Of a DNA stretch of 53,136 nt, positions 40,962-49,710 are shown in pieces. The translations under genes were made by a program, and so were the position numbers. Every line of letters begins with the position of its first letter. Position 1 is the stretch's first letter. Source of the stretch: an uncultured Paracoccaceae bacterium (GTDB lineage: Bacteria > Pseudomonadota > Alphaproteobacteria > Rhodobacterales > Rhodobacteraceae); contig CAKSTR010000016.1 in the NCBI GenBank assembly GCA_934500835.1, positions 1 through 53,136 on the forward strand. The letters are read 5' to 3'. A model generated the notes under the pieces. It did not search any database, was not told where the DNA came from, and saw only the letters and a list, made by a program, of their open reading frames with translations.

Positions 40962-42698
40962 ATGCGCCTGTCCCTGACCCGATATCTGCCGATCCTCGAT
41001 TGGGGGCGGCGCTATTCGAAATCGGATCTGTCTTCCGATCTGACGGCGGCGGTGATCGTCACAATCATGCTGGTGCCGCAATCGCTGGCCTATGCGATGC
41101 TGGCGGGCCTGCCTCCGCAGGCGGGGATCTATGCCTCGGTCCTGCCGATCGTGCTGTATGCGATCTTCGGCACCAGCCGCGCGCTGGCTGTCGGGCCGGT
41201 GGCGGTGGTGTCCCTGATGACCGCCTCGGCCGTAGGCCAGATGGCGGAAAGCGGCACGGCGGGCTATGCGGTGGCCGCGCTGACGCTGGCGTTTTTATCG
41301 GGCGTTATGCTGATCGGTCTGGGTCTGCTGCGCTTCGGCTTTCTGGCGAACTTCCTGTCCCATCCGGTGATCGCGGGGTTCATCATCGCCTCGGGCCTGC
41401 TGATCGCCGCCGGACAGGCGCGGCATATCTTCGGCATCGCAGGTGGTGGCGACACTCTGCCGGAAATCCTGCATCGGCTCTGGCAGAATCTGGGCGAGAC
41501 GAACTGGCAAACGCTGGTGATCGGCCTGGCCTCGACCCTTTTCCTGGTCTGGGTGCGCAAGGGGATGAAGCCCGCTTTGAGGCGGCTTGGCGCAGGCGAC
41601 GGGCTGGCGACGCTGCTGACCCGCGCAGGTCCTGTCTTTGCAATTGTCACGACCACAGTCACCGTCTGGGCTTTCGGCCTGCATGAACAGGGCGTTGCCA
41701 TCGCCGGCCACATTCCGCAAGGATTACCGCCCCTCACCCTGCCCGACCTTTCGCCCGGGCTGATTGGAACGCTTGCCCTGCCGGCCGCGCTGATCTCGAT
41801 CATCGGCTTTGTCGAAAGTGTTTCGGTCGCGCAGACCCTGGCCGCCAAAAAGCGCCAGCGCATTGACCCGGATCAGGAGCTGATCGGCCTTGGTGCCGCC
41901 AATATCGGCGCGGCCTTTTCGGGCGGCTTTCCGGTAACGGGGGGCTTTGCGCGCTCCGTCGTGAATTATGACGCCGGGGCAGCCACCCCTGCCGCAGGCG
42001 CCTTCACCGCCATCGGGCTGGCCTTGGCCGCACTGACGCTGACCCCGCTTCTCTTTTTCCTGCCCCAGGCCACGCTGGCGGCCACGATCATCGTCGCCGT
42101 CCTAAGCCTTGTCGACCCGGCGATCCTGCGCCGCACCTGGACCTATTCGCGGCGCGATTTCGCTTCCGTTCTGGTGACCATCCTTGCCACCCTTGTCTTC
42201 GGGGTCGAGACCGGGGTCTCGACCGGCGTCGCGCTGTCGCTTCTGCTGCATGTGCTGAACACCGCCCGCCCGCATGTGGCCGAGGTCGGCCTTGTCCCCG
42301 GCAGCCAGCATTTCCGCAACCTGCTGCGTCACAAGGTCGAAACCCTGCCGGGAGTGCTGATGCTGCGGGTGGATGAGAGCCTCTATTTCGCCAATGCCCG
42401 CGCGATTGAGACGATGGTGCTGGATCGCCTCGCCGCTGATCCCGCCATTCGCGACGTGGTGCTGATGTGTTCGGCGGTAAATGTGATCGACTTTTCCGCC
42501 TTGGAATCCCTTGAGGCACTAGCTGCGGAACTGGCCGCGCAAAAGGTCCGCCTTCATCTGTCGGAAGTGAAAGGCCCGGTCATGGACCGGCTCAAGACCA
42601 CACATTTCCTGAAGGGTCTGAACGGCGAAGTCTTCCTGTCGCAATACGACGCCTGGCAGGCACTGGCCGCGACAAGCCCCCATGCGCAGGCCGGGTAA
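40962..42698 (+). CDS. SulP-family anion transporter with STAS domain
   Basis: A 578-residue SLC26/SulP protein. The membrane domain opens with DLTAAVIVTIMLVPQSLAYAML and contains the ETxS-like VESVSVAQTLAAKK block. A C-terminal STAS domain (about 455-560) includes LMLRVDESLYFANARAIE and VNVIDFSALESLEAL. Likely a sulfate or related anion transporter, fitting export or uptake of the sulfite/sulfate made by the dioxygenase. ATG 40962 is chosen; upstream in-frame codons overlap the previous gene. Confidence 0.9.
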   Translation: MRLSLTRYLPILDWGRRYSKSDLSSDLTAAVIVTIMLVPQSLAYAMLAGLPPQAGIYASVLPIVLYAIFGTSRALAVGPVAVVSLMTASAVGQMAESGTAGYAVAALTLAFLSGVMLIGLGLLRFGFLANFLSHPVIAGFIIASGLLIAAGQARHIFGIAGGGDTLPEILHRLWQNLGETNWQTLVIGLASTLFLVWVRKGMKPALRRLGAGDGLATLLTRAGPVFAIVTTTVTVWAFGLHEQGVAIAGHIPQGLPPLTLPDLSPGLIGTLALPAALISIIGFVESVSVAQTLAAKKRQRIDPDQELIGLGAANIGAAFSGGFPVTGGFARSVVNYDAGAATPAAGAFTAIGLALAALTLTPLLFFLPQATLAATIIVAVLSLVDPAILRRTWTYSRRDFASVLVTILATLVFGVETGVSTGVALSLLLHVLNTARPHVAEVGLVPGSQHFRNLLRHKVETLPGVLMLRVDESLYFANARAIETMVLDRLAADPAIRDVVLMCSAVNVIDFSALESLEALAAELAAQKVRLHLSEVKGPVMDRLKTTHFLKGLNGEVFLSQYDAWQALAATSPHAQAG

Positions 42699-43289
42699 GC
42701 GCAGCAGCCAGTCCCGCCGGCTTCTGCCCCCACTCTTTTGTCACCACCCAGAAAAGGGCCGAGGCCCTGGACCAGACGACGATCATGATCGATGCCACCC
42801 ATTTGAACGCCCATCGCACGGCCTCCAGCCTGCGTTTGGAAAAGGGGGCGCGGACGCCTGATCGGTCGAACGAAAGGTGGCATGAACACCAAGCTGCACG
42901 CCGTGACCGATGCACAGGGTCGCCCGCTCCGCTTTTTCATGACCGCCGGACAGGTCAGCGACTACATCGGGGCGACGGCTTTGCCGAGCAGCCTGCCCAG
43001 GGCCAACTGGCTTCTGGCGGATCGGGGCTATGACGCCGACTGGTTCAGAGATGCGTTGAAAGACAAGGGGATAAAGGTCTGCATCCCCGGCAGGAGGAAT
43101 CGTAAGAAACCTGTCCGCTACGACAAGCGCCGGTATCGCCGTCGCAATCGCATCGAGATCATGTTCGGCAGGATGAAGGATTGGCGGCGGATCGCAACCC
43201 GATATGACAGATGCCCATCGCCTTCCTCTCCGCCATTGCTCTCGCCGCTACCGTCCTCTTCCGGCTCTGAAGTGAATGAGTCTGGACCC
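42699..43289 (+). mobile_element. 5'-truncated IS5-family element
   Basis: Only the right part of an IS5 copy remains. Transposase sequence starts near 42750 (ALDQTTIMIDATHLNAHRTA), crosses the usual slip site into LIGRTKGGMNTKLHAVTDAQ, and has the DRGYDADWF and RNRIEIMFGRMKDWRR blocks. A further indel near 43214 shifts the end (IAFLSAIALAATVLFRL, stop 43268-43270). The right terminus TGGACCC ends at 43289, followed by TA. The left end is not recognisable; 42699 is simply the base after the SulP stop. It does not carry the 39-bp palindrome. Confidence 0.75.
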
Positions 43290-43487
43290 TAGAAGGCTCT
43301 CAGAGAAATGGCGCGGGCCACTCCACCCGTGCGCCCGTCGGCACGAGAAATCTGCCCGTTTTTCTCTCTTGGCGAAGCCTGAAGTGTTCAAGCGAACCGC
43401 CATCGACGCATCCTTAGGCTAAAGCATTGATCACCATTGCGTAAATTTACTTGCCTATTGATTCCAGATGACGCAACAATGTTTCCA

Positions 43488-43553
43488 GAGATCAATGAAG
43501 ATCTCGACCAGATCGGGCAATGCAGCCTCGTGCACCAGCATCAATGATGATGC
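43488..43553 (+). ncRNA. ANTAR-binding RNA motif (two six-base-loop hairpins)
   Basis: Hairpin 1: GAGATC-AATGAA-GATCTC at 43488-43505. Hairpin 2: GCATC-AATGAT-GATGC at 43538-43553. Both stems are perfect and both loops are six bases with A at position 1 and G at position 4, the recognised ANTAR target. The second hairpin is nested in the arms of the terminator at 43525-43570. AmiR with an ANTAR domain is encoded at 52071-52688. Structure seen directly; binding is inferred from the known AmiR/EutV/NasR mechanism. Confidence 0.85.
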
Positions 43554-43570
43554 AATGCACGGGGCTTTTT
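43525..43570 (+). terminator. Regulated intrinsic terminator (attenuator) of the amide operon
   Basis: GCCTCGTGCA at 43525-43534 pairs with TGCACGGGGC at 43556-43565 (one G-T pair) and five Ts follow (43566-43570). It encloses hairpin 2 of the ANTAR motif, so protein bound to the two small hairpins would compete with closure of the terminator stem and allow read-through into the ABC and amidase genes. Confidence 0.8.
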
Positions 43571-43615
43571 GCGTTCTGCCCGACCGAAAATAATATTAAC
43601 AGGGAGTTATAACCG

Positions 43616-44860
43616 ATGAAGCGTCGGAGTTTTTTGACGCGCCTTGGTGCCGCCGGCACCCTGGGCGCGATGGGTGGGCTTGCGGCCCCGTCCTTGCTGA
43701 CCCGCAGCGGCCAGGCCTTCGCCCAGACGGGTGAGATCCCGATCGGGCTGTTGTTCTCGCTGACCGGCGAGGTGGCGGTGGTCGAGAGCACGCTGCATGA
43801 TGCGGCCCTTCTGGCCATCGAGGAAATCAATGCGGCGGGGGGGATCAACGACCGCCCGCTCAAGGTCTTTATCGAAGACCCCGCTTCGGATCCGGCGACC
43901 TATGCCGATCGGGCCCGTCGCCTGTTCATTCGCGACAATTGCGTCAGCGTTTTCGGCTCTTACACCTCGGCGAGCCGCCAGGCGGTGCTGCCGGTGGTCG
44001 AGCAGAGGAAGGGTCTCTACTGGTATCCGACGCTTTATGAAGGCCGCGAATGCTCACGCAATATCATGTATGGCGGTGTGGTCCCGAACCAGCACCAGCG
44101 TGATTTCGTGCCGTGGCTGGTGAAGAATTTCGGCGGCAAATTCTACCTTCTGGGCAATAACTACGTCTATCCGAAGGAAGAGAACAACGTCTGCAAGATG
44201 CTGCTGGCCGAATTGGGCGGCGAGGCGGTGCATGAGGAATATGTGCCGCTCGGCCATTCCGATTTCAGCTCGATCATCAACCGTATCCGCTCGACCGGGC
44301 CGAGCCTCGTCTTCTGCACCCTGGTCGGTGACAGCGACGTGGCCTTCATGCGCCAGTTCCATGCGGCCGGTTTCGATCCCGAGAAGATGCCGGTGGCCAG
44401 CCTGACCCGTTCCGAGGTCGAGGTGGCGGCAATCGGCGGCGAGGCGGCGGCAGGTCACCTGTCTTCGGCGCCCTATTACATGGGCTATTCCTCGCCCGAG
44501 AATGAACGTTTCGTCGAGGCCTATAAGTCGCGCTATGGCGGCGACAAGGTCACGCATTTCGTCTCGGAAGCCGCCTATTTCCAGATCTATCAGTTCAAGG
44601 CCGCGCTGGAGAAGCTTGATCCGGCAGAAGTCACCCCCGAGGCGATCCGTGACGCGGCGGTCGGGGTCGAGCTGAATGCGCCGCAGGGCAAGATCCTCGT
44701 CGATCCGAACCTGCACACGCATCTCTGGCCCAAGATCGCGCGCTGGAAAAGCGACGGTCAGGCCGAGATCCTGGTGCAATCGGAAGAGCGCATCGCACCC
44801 GAACCCTACTGGGCCTATCCGGGCGAGACCTGCACCGGCGAAGGGCTCGTGCGCGGCTGA
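43616..44860 (+). CDS. Tat-exported amide/urea-type ABC substrate-binding protein (FmdD/UrtA-like)
   Basis: A 414-residue periplasmic binding protein of the type I (leucine/urea) group. It begins MKRRSFLTRLGAAGTLGAMG, a Tat signal. The mature part reads IPIGLLFSLTGEVAVVES and has conserved LYWYPTLYEG, NNYVYPKEENN and YFQIYQFKAAL segments shared with UrtA and the short-chain amide binder FmdD. It is also homologous to the AmiC protein encoded later in the operon. It follows the antitermination leader and precedes two permeases and two ATPases, so amides are the likely ligands. Confidence 0.88.
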   Translation: MKRRSFLTRLGAAGTLGAMGGLAAPSLLTRSGQAFAQTGEIPIGLLFSLTGEVAVVESTLHDAALLAIEEINAAGGINDRPLKVFIEDPASDPATYADRARRLFIRDNCVSVFGSYTSASRQAVLPVVEQRKGLYWYPTLYEGRECSRNIMYGGVVPNQHQRDFVPWLVKNFGGKFYLLGNNYVYPKEENNVCKMLLAELGGEAVHEEYVPLGHSDFSSIINRIRSTGPSLVFCTLVGDSDVAFMRQFHAAGFDPEKMPVASLTRSEVEVAAIGGEAAAGHLSSAPYYMGYSSPENERFVEAYKSRYGGDKVTHFVSEAAYFQIYQFKAALEKLDPAEVTPEAIRDAAVGVELNAPQGKILVDPNLHTHLWPKIARWKSDGQAEILVQSEERIAPEPYWAYPGETCTGEGLVRG

Positions 44861-45013
44861 CCCTTCCGCTCGGGGCCGGGCCTGAGCCCGCTCTGCGCGA
44901 TCTGATTGCCAGACCTGTTCCGAGCGTTTCGGCCTCTCACGAGGCCGGACGGTGCCGCCTTGTCGCCGTCCGGCTGCGTCCGGCTGCCTTTTCGTCCCGC
45001 AATCCGATTCCCC

Positions 45014-45056
45014 GGGCGGCCCCTCCGGGCACCCTGCCCGGGGCGCTGCGCCGCCC
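45014..45056. repeat. Nested GC-rich hairpin between binding-protein and permease genes
   Basis: Outer arms GGGCGGC (45014-45020) and GCCGCCC (45050-45056) enclose a second perfect stem CCGGGCA-CCC-TGCCCGG (45025-45041). It lies in the 219-base gap after the binding-protein gene. No T run follows. It probably protects the upstream message or lowers permease expression relative to the binding protein. Confidence 0.6.
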
Positions 45057-45079
45057 CCATCCCATCAAGTGAAAGCGTC

Positions 45080-45949
45080 ATGGAAACCATAATAAATCAG
45101 CTCTTCGCCGGCGCCAGTCTGGCCTCCATCCTGCTGATGGTCGCCCTGGGGCTGGCCATCATCTATGGCGCCATGGGCGTCATCAACCTCGCCCATGGCG
45201 AGTTCGTCATGCTGGGCGCCTATGTGACCTGGGGTTTGCAAAGCTTCCTTGGCATCGGCCTGCTGCCGGCCTTGCCCCTTGTCTTCCTTGCCATTGCCTT
45301 CGTCGGCTGGACGGTCGAGCGCACTGTCGTGCAAAGGCTCTACAAGCGGCCGCTCGACACGATCCTTGCGACCTGGGGCATCGGCATCGTACTGCAACAG
45401 CTGGTACGGATGGGAATCGGCCCGGAATCGCGCTTCATCGCCGGGCCGGAGATGCTGTCAGGCAATCTTGTCATCGGCAATGTCGTCCTGTCGAATTACC
45501 GCATCTTCGTGATGTTCTTCGCAATCGGTATCTTCGTCGCCACCTGGGCGCTGATGACCAGAACCGAGTTCGGCCGCAAGCTGCGTGCCGTGATCCAGAA
45601 CCGCGAAATCTCGGAATGCTACGGCGTCCGCGCCGAAAAGGTCTATGCCCTCACCTTCGCCTATGGCGCCGGTCTTGCGGGCCTTGCCGGGGCGCTGATT
45701 TCGCCTCTCGTCAACACCACCCCCTCAATGGGCACCTATCTCGTGGTCGACGCCTTCCTTGTGGTGGTCGTGGGCGGCGTGGGCAGCATCTTCGGCACCG
45801 CCGTTGCCGCAGGCATCGTCGGCGAAACCACCGCCTTCTTCTCGATGCTGCTCAATGACACGGTCGGGCGGATCGCGGTCCTGCTGGCGATCATCCTCTT
45901 CATCCGGTTCCGGCCTTCCGGGCTGTTCCCGCAAATCGTGCGCCGCTGA
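45080..45949 (+). CDS. ABC permease, UrtB/LivH type
   Basis: A 289-residue membrane protein of the branched-chain-amino-acid/urea permease family, with IIYGAMGVINLAHGEFVMLGAY near the N-terminus and the YGVRAEKVYALTFAYGAGLAGLAG loop that docks the ATPase. ATG 45080 is chosen; the upstream open frame is GC-rich non-coding sequence. It pairs with the UrtC-type permease downstream. Confidence 0.9.
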   Translation: METIINQLFAGASLASILLMVALGLAIIYGAMGVINLAHGEFVMLGAYVTWGLQSFLGIGLLPALPLVFLAIAFVGWTVERTVVQRLYKRPLDTILATWGIGIVLQQLVRMGIGPESRFIAGPEMLSGNLVIGNVVLSNYRIFVMFFAIGIFVATWALMTRTEFGRKLRAVIQNREISECYGVRAEKVYALTFAYGAGLAGLAGALISPLVNTTPSMGTYLVVDAFLVVVVGGVGSIFGTAVAAGIVGETTAFFSMLLNDTVGRIAVLLAIILFIRFRPSGLFPQIVRR

Positions 45950-45963
45950 GAGGGGGGATCACC

Positions 45964-47061
45964 ATGAACAGAAACAATCGTTCGGATTACATGGGCCATC
46001 TGGTCTTTGTGCTTGTGATTCTTCTGGGCGTGCCGGCAGCCCTGGGCTTTGACGGGTTCGAGCTGAACACTTTCGCGCGCTACCTCTCGCTGGCCATTGT
46101 CGCTTCGGCGCTGGCCTTGTCCTGGGGGACGGCAGGGATCCTGAATCTGGGCCAGGCGGCCACTTTCGGCATCGGCGCCTATGTGATGGCGATGCATCTG
46201 AAACTGGTCGCAAGTGCCGGCAATCCCGGGGGCCTGCCCGATTTCATGGGCTGGAACAATGTCGAGGCCCTGCCGTGGTTCTGGCTTCCCTTCCAGTCGC
46301 TGACCGTGACGCTGATCCTTGGCCTTTTGCTGCCGGCGCTGGTGGCCTGGGCGATGGGGATCTTCATGTTCCGCGCCCGCATCACCGGGGTCTTCGTCGC
46401 CATCATCACGCTCGCCTTCCTGGTCGCGGTGCAGCTCTGGTTCATCGAGGAACAGCGTTTCACCGGCGGGCAGAACGGGCTGACGGGCCTTGCGCCGCTG
46501 ACGATCTTCGGCTGGACGGTCGATACCTACAGCCTCGGCTTCTACTACCTCGTTGCGGGTTGCCTGATCGCGGCCCTGGTGATCGGCTCGCTGATCGTGC
46601 GCTCGAAGGTGGGGCTGGTGTTGCGGGCCATCCGCGAGGACAGCCAGCGGGTGCGCTATTTCGGCTATGACGTGGCGCGCTACGAAACCTTTGTCTTCTC
46701 GACCTCGGCGGCCATCGCCGGATGGGCGGGGATGCTTTACGCACTGGTCCTCGAATTCGCCTCGCCCACCTATATCGGCGTCGCCTTCAGCCTTGCCATC
46801 GTGATCTGGGTCGCGGTCGGGGGGCGGGAATCCCTTGTCGGCGCGGCGATCGGCGCCATCCTTGTCAACCTGGCCGAGGGGCGGCTCTCCGACATGTTCG
46901 TCGAGAGCTGGCTGCTGCTCCTTGGCGTGATGTTCATCCTCTTCGTCCTCTTCCTGCCGCGCGGCCTTTACGGGCTGTTGCGCCAGGGCTTCGGCTGGCT
47001 GGTCCGGCGAAGCAGGGGGAATGCGGCGGGCGATGCCAAAGCACAGGAGAGCGCGCGATGA
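45964..47061 (+). CDS. ABC permease, UrtC/LivM type
   Basis: A 365-residue membrane protein with the family's WGTAGILNLGQAATFGIGAY motif and the AIREDSQRVRYFGYDVARYE coupling loop. It starts 14 bases after the first permease behind GAGAGGGG. Its stop overlaps the first ATPase start (ATGA). It forms the other half of the channel. Confidence 0.9.
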   Translation: MNRNNRSDYMGHLVFVLVILLGVPAALGFDGFELNTFARYLSLAIVASALALSWGTAGILNLGQAATFGIGAYVMAMHLKLVASAGNPGGLPDFMGWNNVEALPWFWLPFQSLTVTLILGLLLPALVAWAMGIFMFRARITGVFVAIITLAFLVAVQLWFIEEQRFTGGQNGLTGLAPLTIFGWTVDTYSLGFYYLVAGCLIAALVIGSLIVRSKVGLVLRAIREDSQRVRYFGYDVARYETFVFSTSAAIAGWAGMLYALVLEFASPTYIGVAFSLAIVIWVAVGGRESLVGAAIGAILVNLAEGRLSDMFVESWLLLLGVMFILFVLFLPRGLYGLLRQGFGWLVRRSRGNAAGDAKAQESAR

Positions 47062-47786
47062 ACCTGATGCAGATCCACAATCTGACGGTGCAGTTCGGCG
47101 GGCTTCGGGCGGTGAATGATCTGTCGCTCGATGTCAGGAAGGGAGAGCTTCTCTGCCTTCTGGGACCGAACGGCGCCGGGAAATCCACCACGCTAGATCT
47201 GATCTGCGGCAAGACCCGCGCCACTTCGGGCCAGATCGTCTTTGACGGCCAGGACATCACCTGGCTCAAGGAATACAAGCGCGCCCGCTGCGGCATCGGA
47301 CGCAAATTCCAGGTTCCTTCGGTGTTCAAGGAACTGACGGTTCTGGAAAACATTGAGCTGGCGCGGTCACGCAACCCCGGCATCCTGGATGCTTTGCGCG
47401 TCTTCCGCACCCCGATCCGCGGCCGGGTGAGCGAGGTTTTGCAGATCGTCGGGCTGATCGATCTGGTCGATCTGCGCGCGGGGAACCTGTCGCATGGCCA
47501 GACCCAATGGCTTGAGATCGCCATGCTGCTTGCCCAGGACAGCAAGCTGATCCTGATGGATGAGCCGACCGCTGGCATGACCATCCAGGAAACCCAGAAG
47601 ACCGCACAGATCTTCAATTCGCTCAGGGGCGATCACACGATCATCGTGGTCGAGCATGACATGCAATTCGTTCGCCAGGTGGCCGAAAGGGTCATCGTGA
47701 TGAACCAGGGCTGCCTGCTCGCCGAAGGCACCATCGCCGAGATCGAGGCCGATCCGCGCGTCAAAGCCGTTTATCTCGGACATTGA
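47058..47786 (+). CDS. ABC ATPase, UrtD/LivG type
   Basis: A 242-residue ATPase with Walker A GPNGAGKST, signature LSHGQTQWLEIA (SHGQ rather than SGGQ, usual for UrtD), Walker B LILMDEPTAGM and a switch histidine in VVEHDMQFV. It overlaps the permease stop by four bases. It works with the UrtE-type ATPase to drive amide import. Confidence 0.9.
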   Translation: MNLMQIHNLTVQFGGLRAVNDLSLDVRKGELLCLLGPNGAGKSTTLDLICGKTRATSGQIVFDGQDITWLKEYKRARCGIGRKFQVPSVFKELTVLENIELARSRNPGILDALRVFRTPIRGRVSEVLQIVGLIDLVDLRAGNLSHGQTQWLEIAMLLAQDSKLILMDEPTAGMTIQETQKTAQIFNSLRGDHTIIVVEHDMQFVRQVAERVIVMNQGCLLAEGTIAEIEADPRVKAVYLGH

Positions 47787-47796
47787 GGGGGAAGCC

Positions 47797-48492
47797 ATGA
47801 TCGAGGCAAAGGGCCTTTACTCCTTTTACGGCAAAAGCCCGGTTCTCCAGAACCTGAGCTTTGAACTGAAAAAGGGCGAGCTGCTTTCCGTTCTGGGCCG
47901 GAACGGCGTTGGCAAGACCACATTGATGCGTAGTTTCATGGGTCTGACCGACCGGCTGGAGGGCAGCCTGACCTTTGGCGGCGAAGAGATTGCCGCCATG
48001 CGCACTGCAGACCGGGCCAGGCTCGGGATCGGCTATATCCCCCAGGGGCGTGAGATCATTCCGCGCTTTACGGTGCGCGAGAATATCGTGATGGGCACCT
48101 GGGCGCGGCGCGACAACCGCCGCGACATGCCGGATTTCGTATTCGAGCTGTTTCCGATCCTGAAGGATTTCCTTGACCGGCGCGGCGGCGATCTTTCCGG
48201 CGGCCAGCAGCAGCAGCTGGCCATCGCAAGGGCGCTCGCCATGGAACCGCAGATGCTGATCCTTGATGAGCCGACCGAGGGGATCCAGCCCAACATCGTG
48301 AGCCAGATCCATGACGTGATCGTGCGGCTGAACCGTGAATTCGGCCTGACCATCGTCATGGTAGAGCAAAACGTCCCCTTCGCACGCAGGGTCTCGGATC
48401 GGTTCATCGTGATCGACAAGGGGCGCATCGTCATCAGCGGAACAGGCGCGGATCTCACCGATGCGGTGGCCGAAAAGCACCTGACCTTCTGA
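47797..48492 (+). CDS. ABC ATPase, UrtE/LivF type
   Basis: A 231-residue ATPase with Walker A GRNGVGKT, signature LSGGQQQQLAIARAL, Walker B MLILDEPTEGIQPN and VEQNVPFARR, typical of UrtE/LivF. It starts 10 bases after the UrtD-like gene behind GAGGGGGA. Last of the transporter genes, 83 bases before amiE. Confidence 0.9.
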   Translation: MIEAKGLYSFYGKSPVLQNLSFELKKGELLSVLGRNGVGKTTLMRSFMGLTDRLEGSLTFGGEEIAAMRTADRARLGIGYIPQGREIIPRFTVRENIVMGTWARRDNRRDMPDFVFELFPILKDFLDRRGGDLSGGQQQQLAIARALAMEPQMLILDEPTEGIQPNIVSQIHDVIVRLNREFGLTIVMVEQNVPFARRVSDRFIVIDKGRIVISGTGADLTDAVAEKHLTF

Positions 48493-48575
48493 AGAGAACC
48501 GCGCCCCGGTGAGAGAGAGCGGGGCGCGGCCATATCCGGGAGACCGGAACCATCAACCGAGAGAGGAGAGACCCG

Positions 48576-49616
48576 ATGAGACACGGGGATATTTCTAGCA
48601 GCCCGAACACCGTGGGCGTTGCTGTGGTGAACTATAAAATGCCGAGGCTGCACACCCGCGAAGAGGTGCGGGCCAATGCCGAAAAGATCGGGGAAATGAT
48701 CGTCGGCATGAAGCAGGGCCTGCCCGGCATGGATCTGGTCGTCTTCCCGGAATACTCGCTCCAGGGCATCATGTATGATGAGCAGGAGATGTATGACACC
48801 GCCGTCACCATCCCCGGGGACGAGACAGAGATCTTCGCCCGCGCCTGCCGCAAGGCCAATGTCTGGGGCATCTTCTCGCTGACCGGAGAGCGGCACGAGG
48901 ATCACCCTCGCAAACCGCCCTACAACACGCTCATCCTGATGAACAACAAGGGCGAGATCGTGAACACTTATCGCAAGATCCTGCCCTGGTGCCCAATCGA
49001 GGGCTGGTATCCCGGCGGCTCGACCTCCGTGGCCGAAGGGCCGAAGGGCCTCAAGGTCTCGATGATCATCTGCGATGACGGCAATTACCCGGAAATCTGG
49101 CGCGACTGCGCGATGAAGGGGGCCGAGCTGATCGTGCGTTGCCAAGGCTATATGTATCCGGCCAAGGATCAGCAGGTTATGATGGCGAAGGCCATGGCCT
49201 GGGCGAACAATTGCTATGTCGCGGTCGCCAATGCGGCGGGCTTTGACGGGGTCTATTGCTATTTCGGCCATTCGGCGCTGATCGGCTTTGACGGCCGTAC
49301 GCTCGGCGAATGCGGCGAAGAGGAATATGGCATCCAATATGCGCAGCTTTCGATCCCCGAGATCCGCGACGCCCGCGCCAATGACCAGTCGCAGAACCAC
49401 CTCTTCAAGCTTCTGCACCGCGGCTATACCGGCGTCCATGCTGCCGGCGACGGGGATCGCGGCATCGCCGATTGCCCGTTCGACTTCTACAAAACCTGGG
49501 TGACGGATGCAGAAAAGGCCCGCCAGCAGGTCGAGGAATTCACCCGCACCTCGGTCGGCGTGGCCAATTGCCCGGTGGGCAGCCTGCCGACGAAAGCCAA
49601 AGAACAGGAAGCCTGA
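48576..49616 (+). CDS. amiE: Aliphatic amidase
   Basis: A 346-residue nitrilase-superfamily enzyme, the same length as Pseudomonas aeruginosa AmiE and very similar throughout (begins MRHGDISSS, contains [25 protein letters not shown]). Catalytic Glu59, Lys134 and Cys166 ([10 protein letters not shown]) are in place. It hydrolyses short amides such as acetamide and propionamide to acid and ammonia in the cytoplasm. A strong GAGAGGAGAG ribosome site precedes the ATG. Confidence 0.95.
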   Translation: MRHGDISSSPNTVGVAVVNYKMPRLHTREEVRANAEKIGEMIVGMKQGLPGMDLVVFPEYSLQGIMYDEQEMYDTAVTIPGDETEIFARACRKANVWGIFSLTGERHEDHPRKPPYNTLILMNNKGEIVNTYRKILPWCPIEGWYPGGSTSVAEGPKGLKVSMIICDDGNYPEIWRDCAMKGAELIVRCQGYMYPAKDQQVMMAKAMAWANNCYVAVANAAGFDGVYCYFGHSALIGFDGRTLGECGEEEYGIQYAQLSIPEIRDARANDQSQNHLFKLLHRGYTGVHAAGDGDRGIADCPFDFYKTWVTDAEKARQQVEEFTRTSVGVANCPVGSLPTKAKEQEA

Positions 49617-49710
49617 GGCCTGTGCCGTTTCACGGGCGGCGCCGCCGCCCGTGACCCTTCCGCCATAACAGCAGGCGCGTGCCCCGCACGCGAGACGGAG
49701 TTCCGAAGAC

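Larger units (their letters stand above)
43291..43615 (+). promoter_or_regulatory. Promoter and leader of the amide operon
   Basis: A 325-base gene-free stretch, AT-richer than its surroundings, between the IS remnant and the first ABC gene. It holds an ANTAR-type dual hairpin and terminator (43488-43570) and a ribosome site AGGGAG before ATG 43616. The promoter is probably within 43420-43480 (AT-rich TTGATCACC...GTAAATTTAC), which I cannot place exactly. Confidence 0.65.

Noticed and set aside
44906..45079. N-terminal extension of the UrtB-like permease
   Set aside because: The upstream open frame is Pro/Arg-rich and contains the nested hairpin; family members start at METIINQLFAG.
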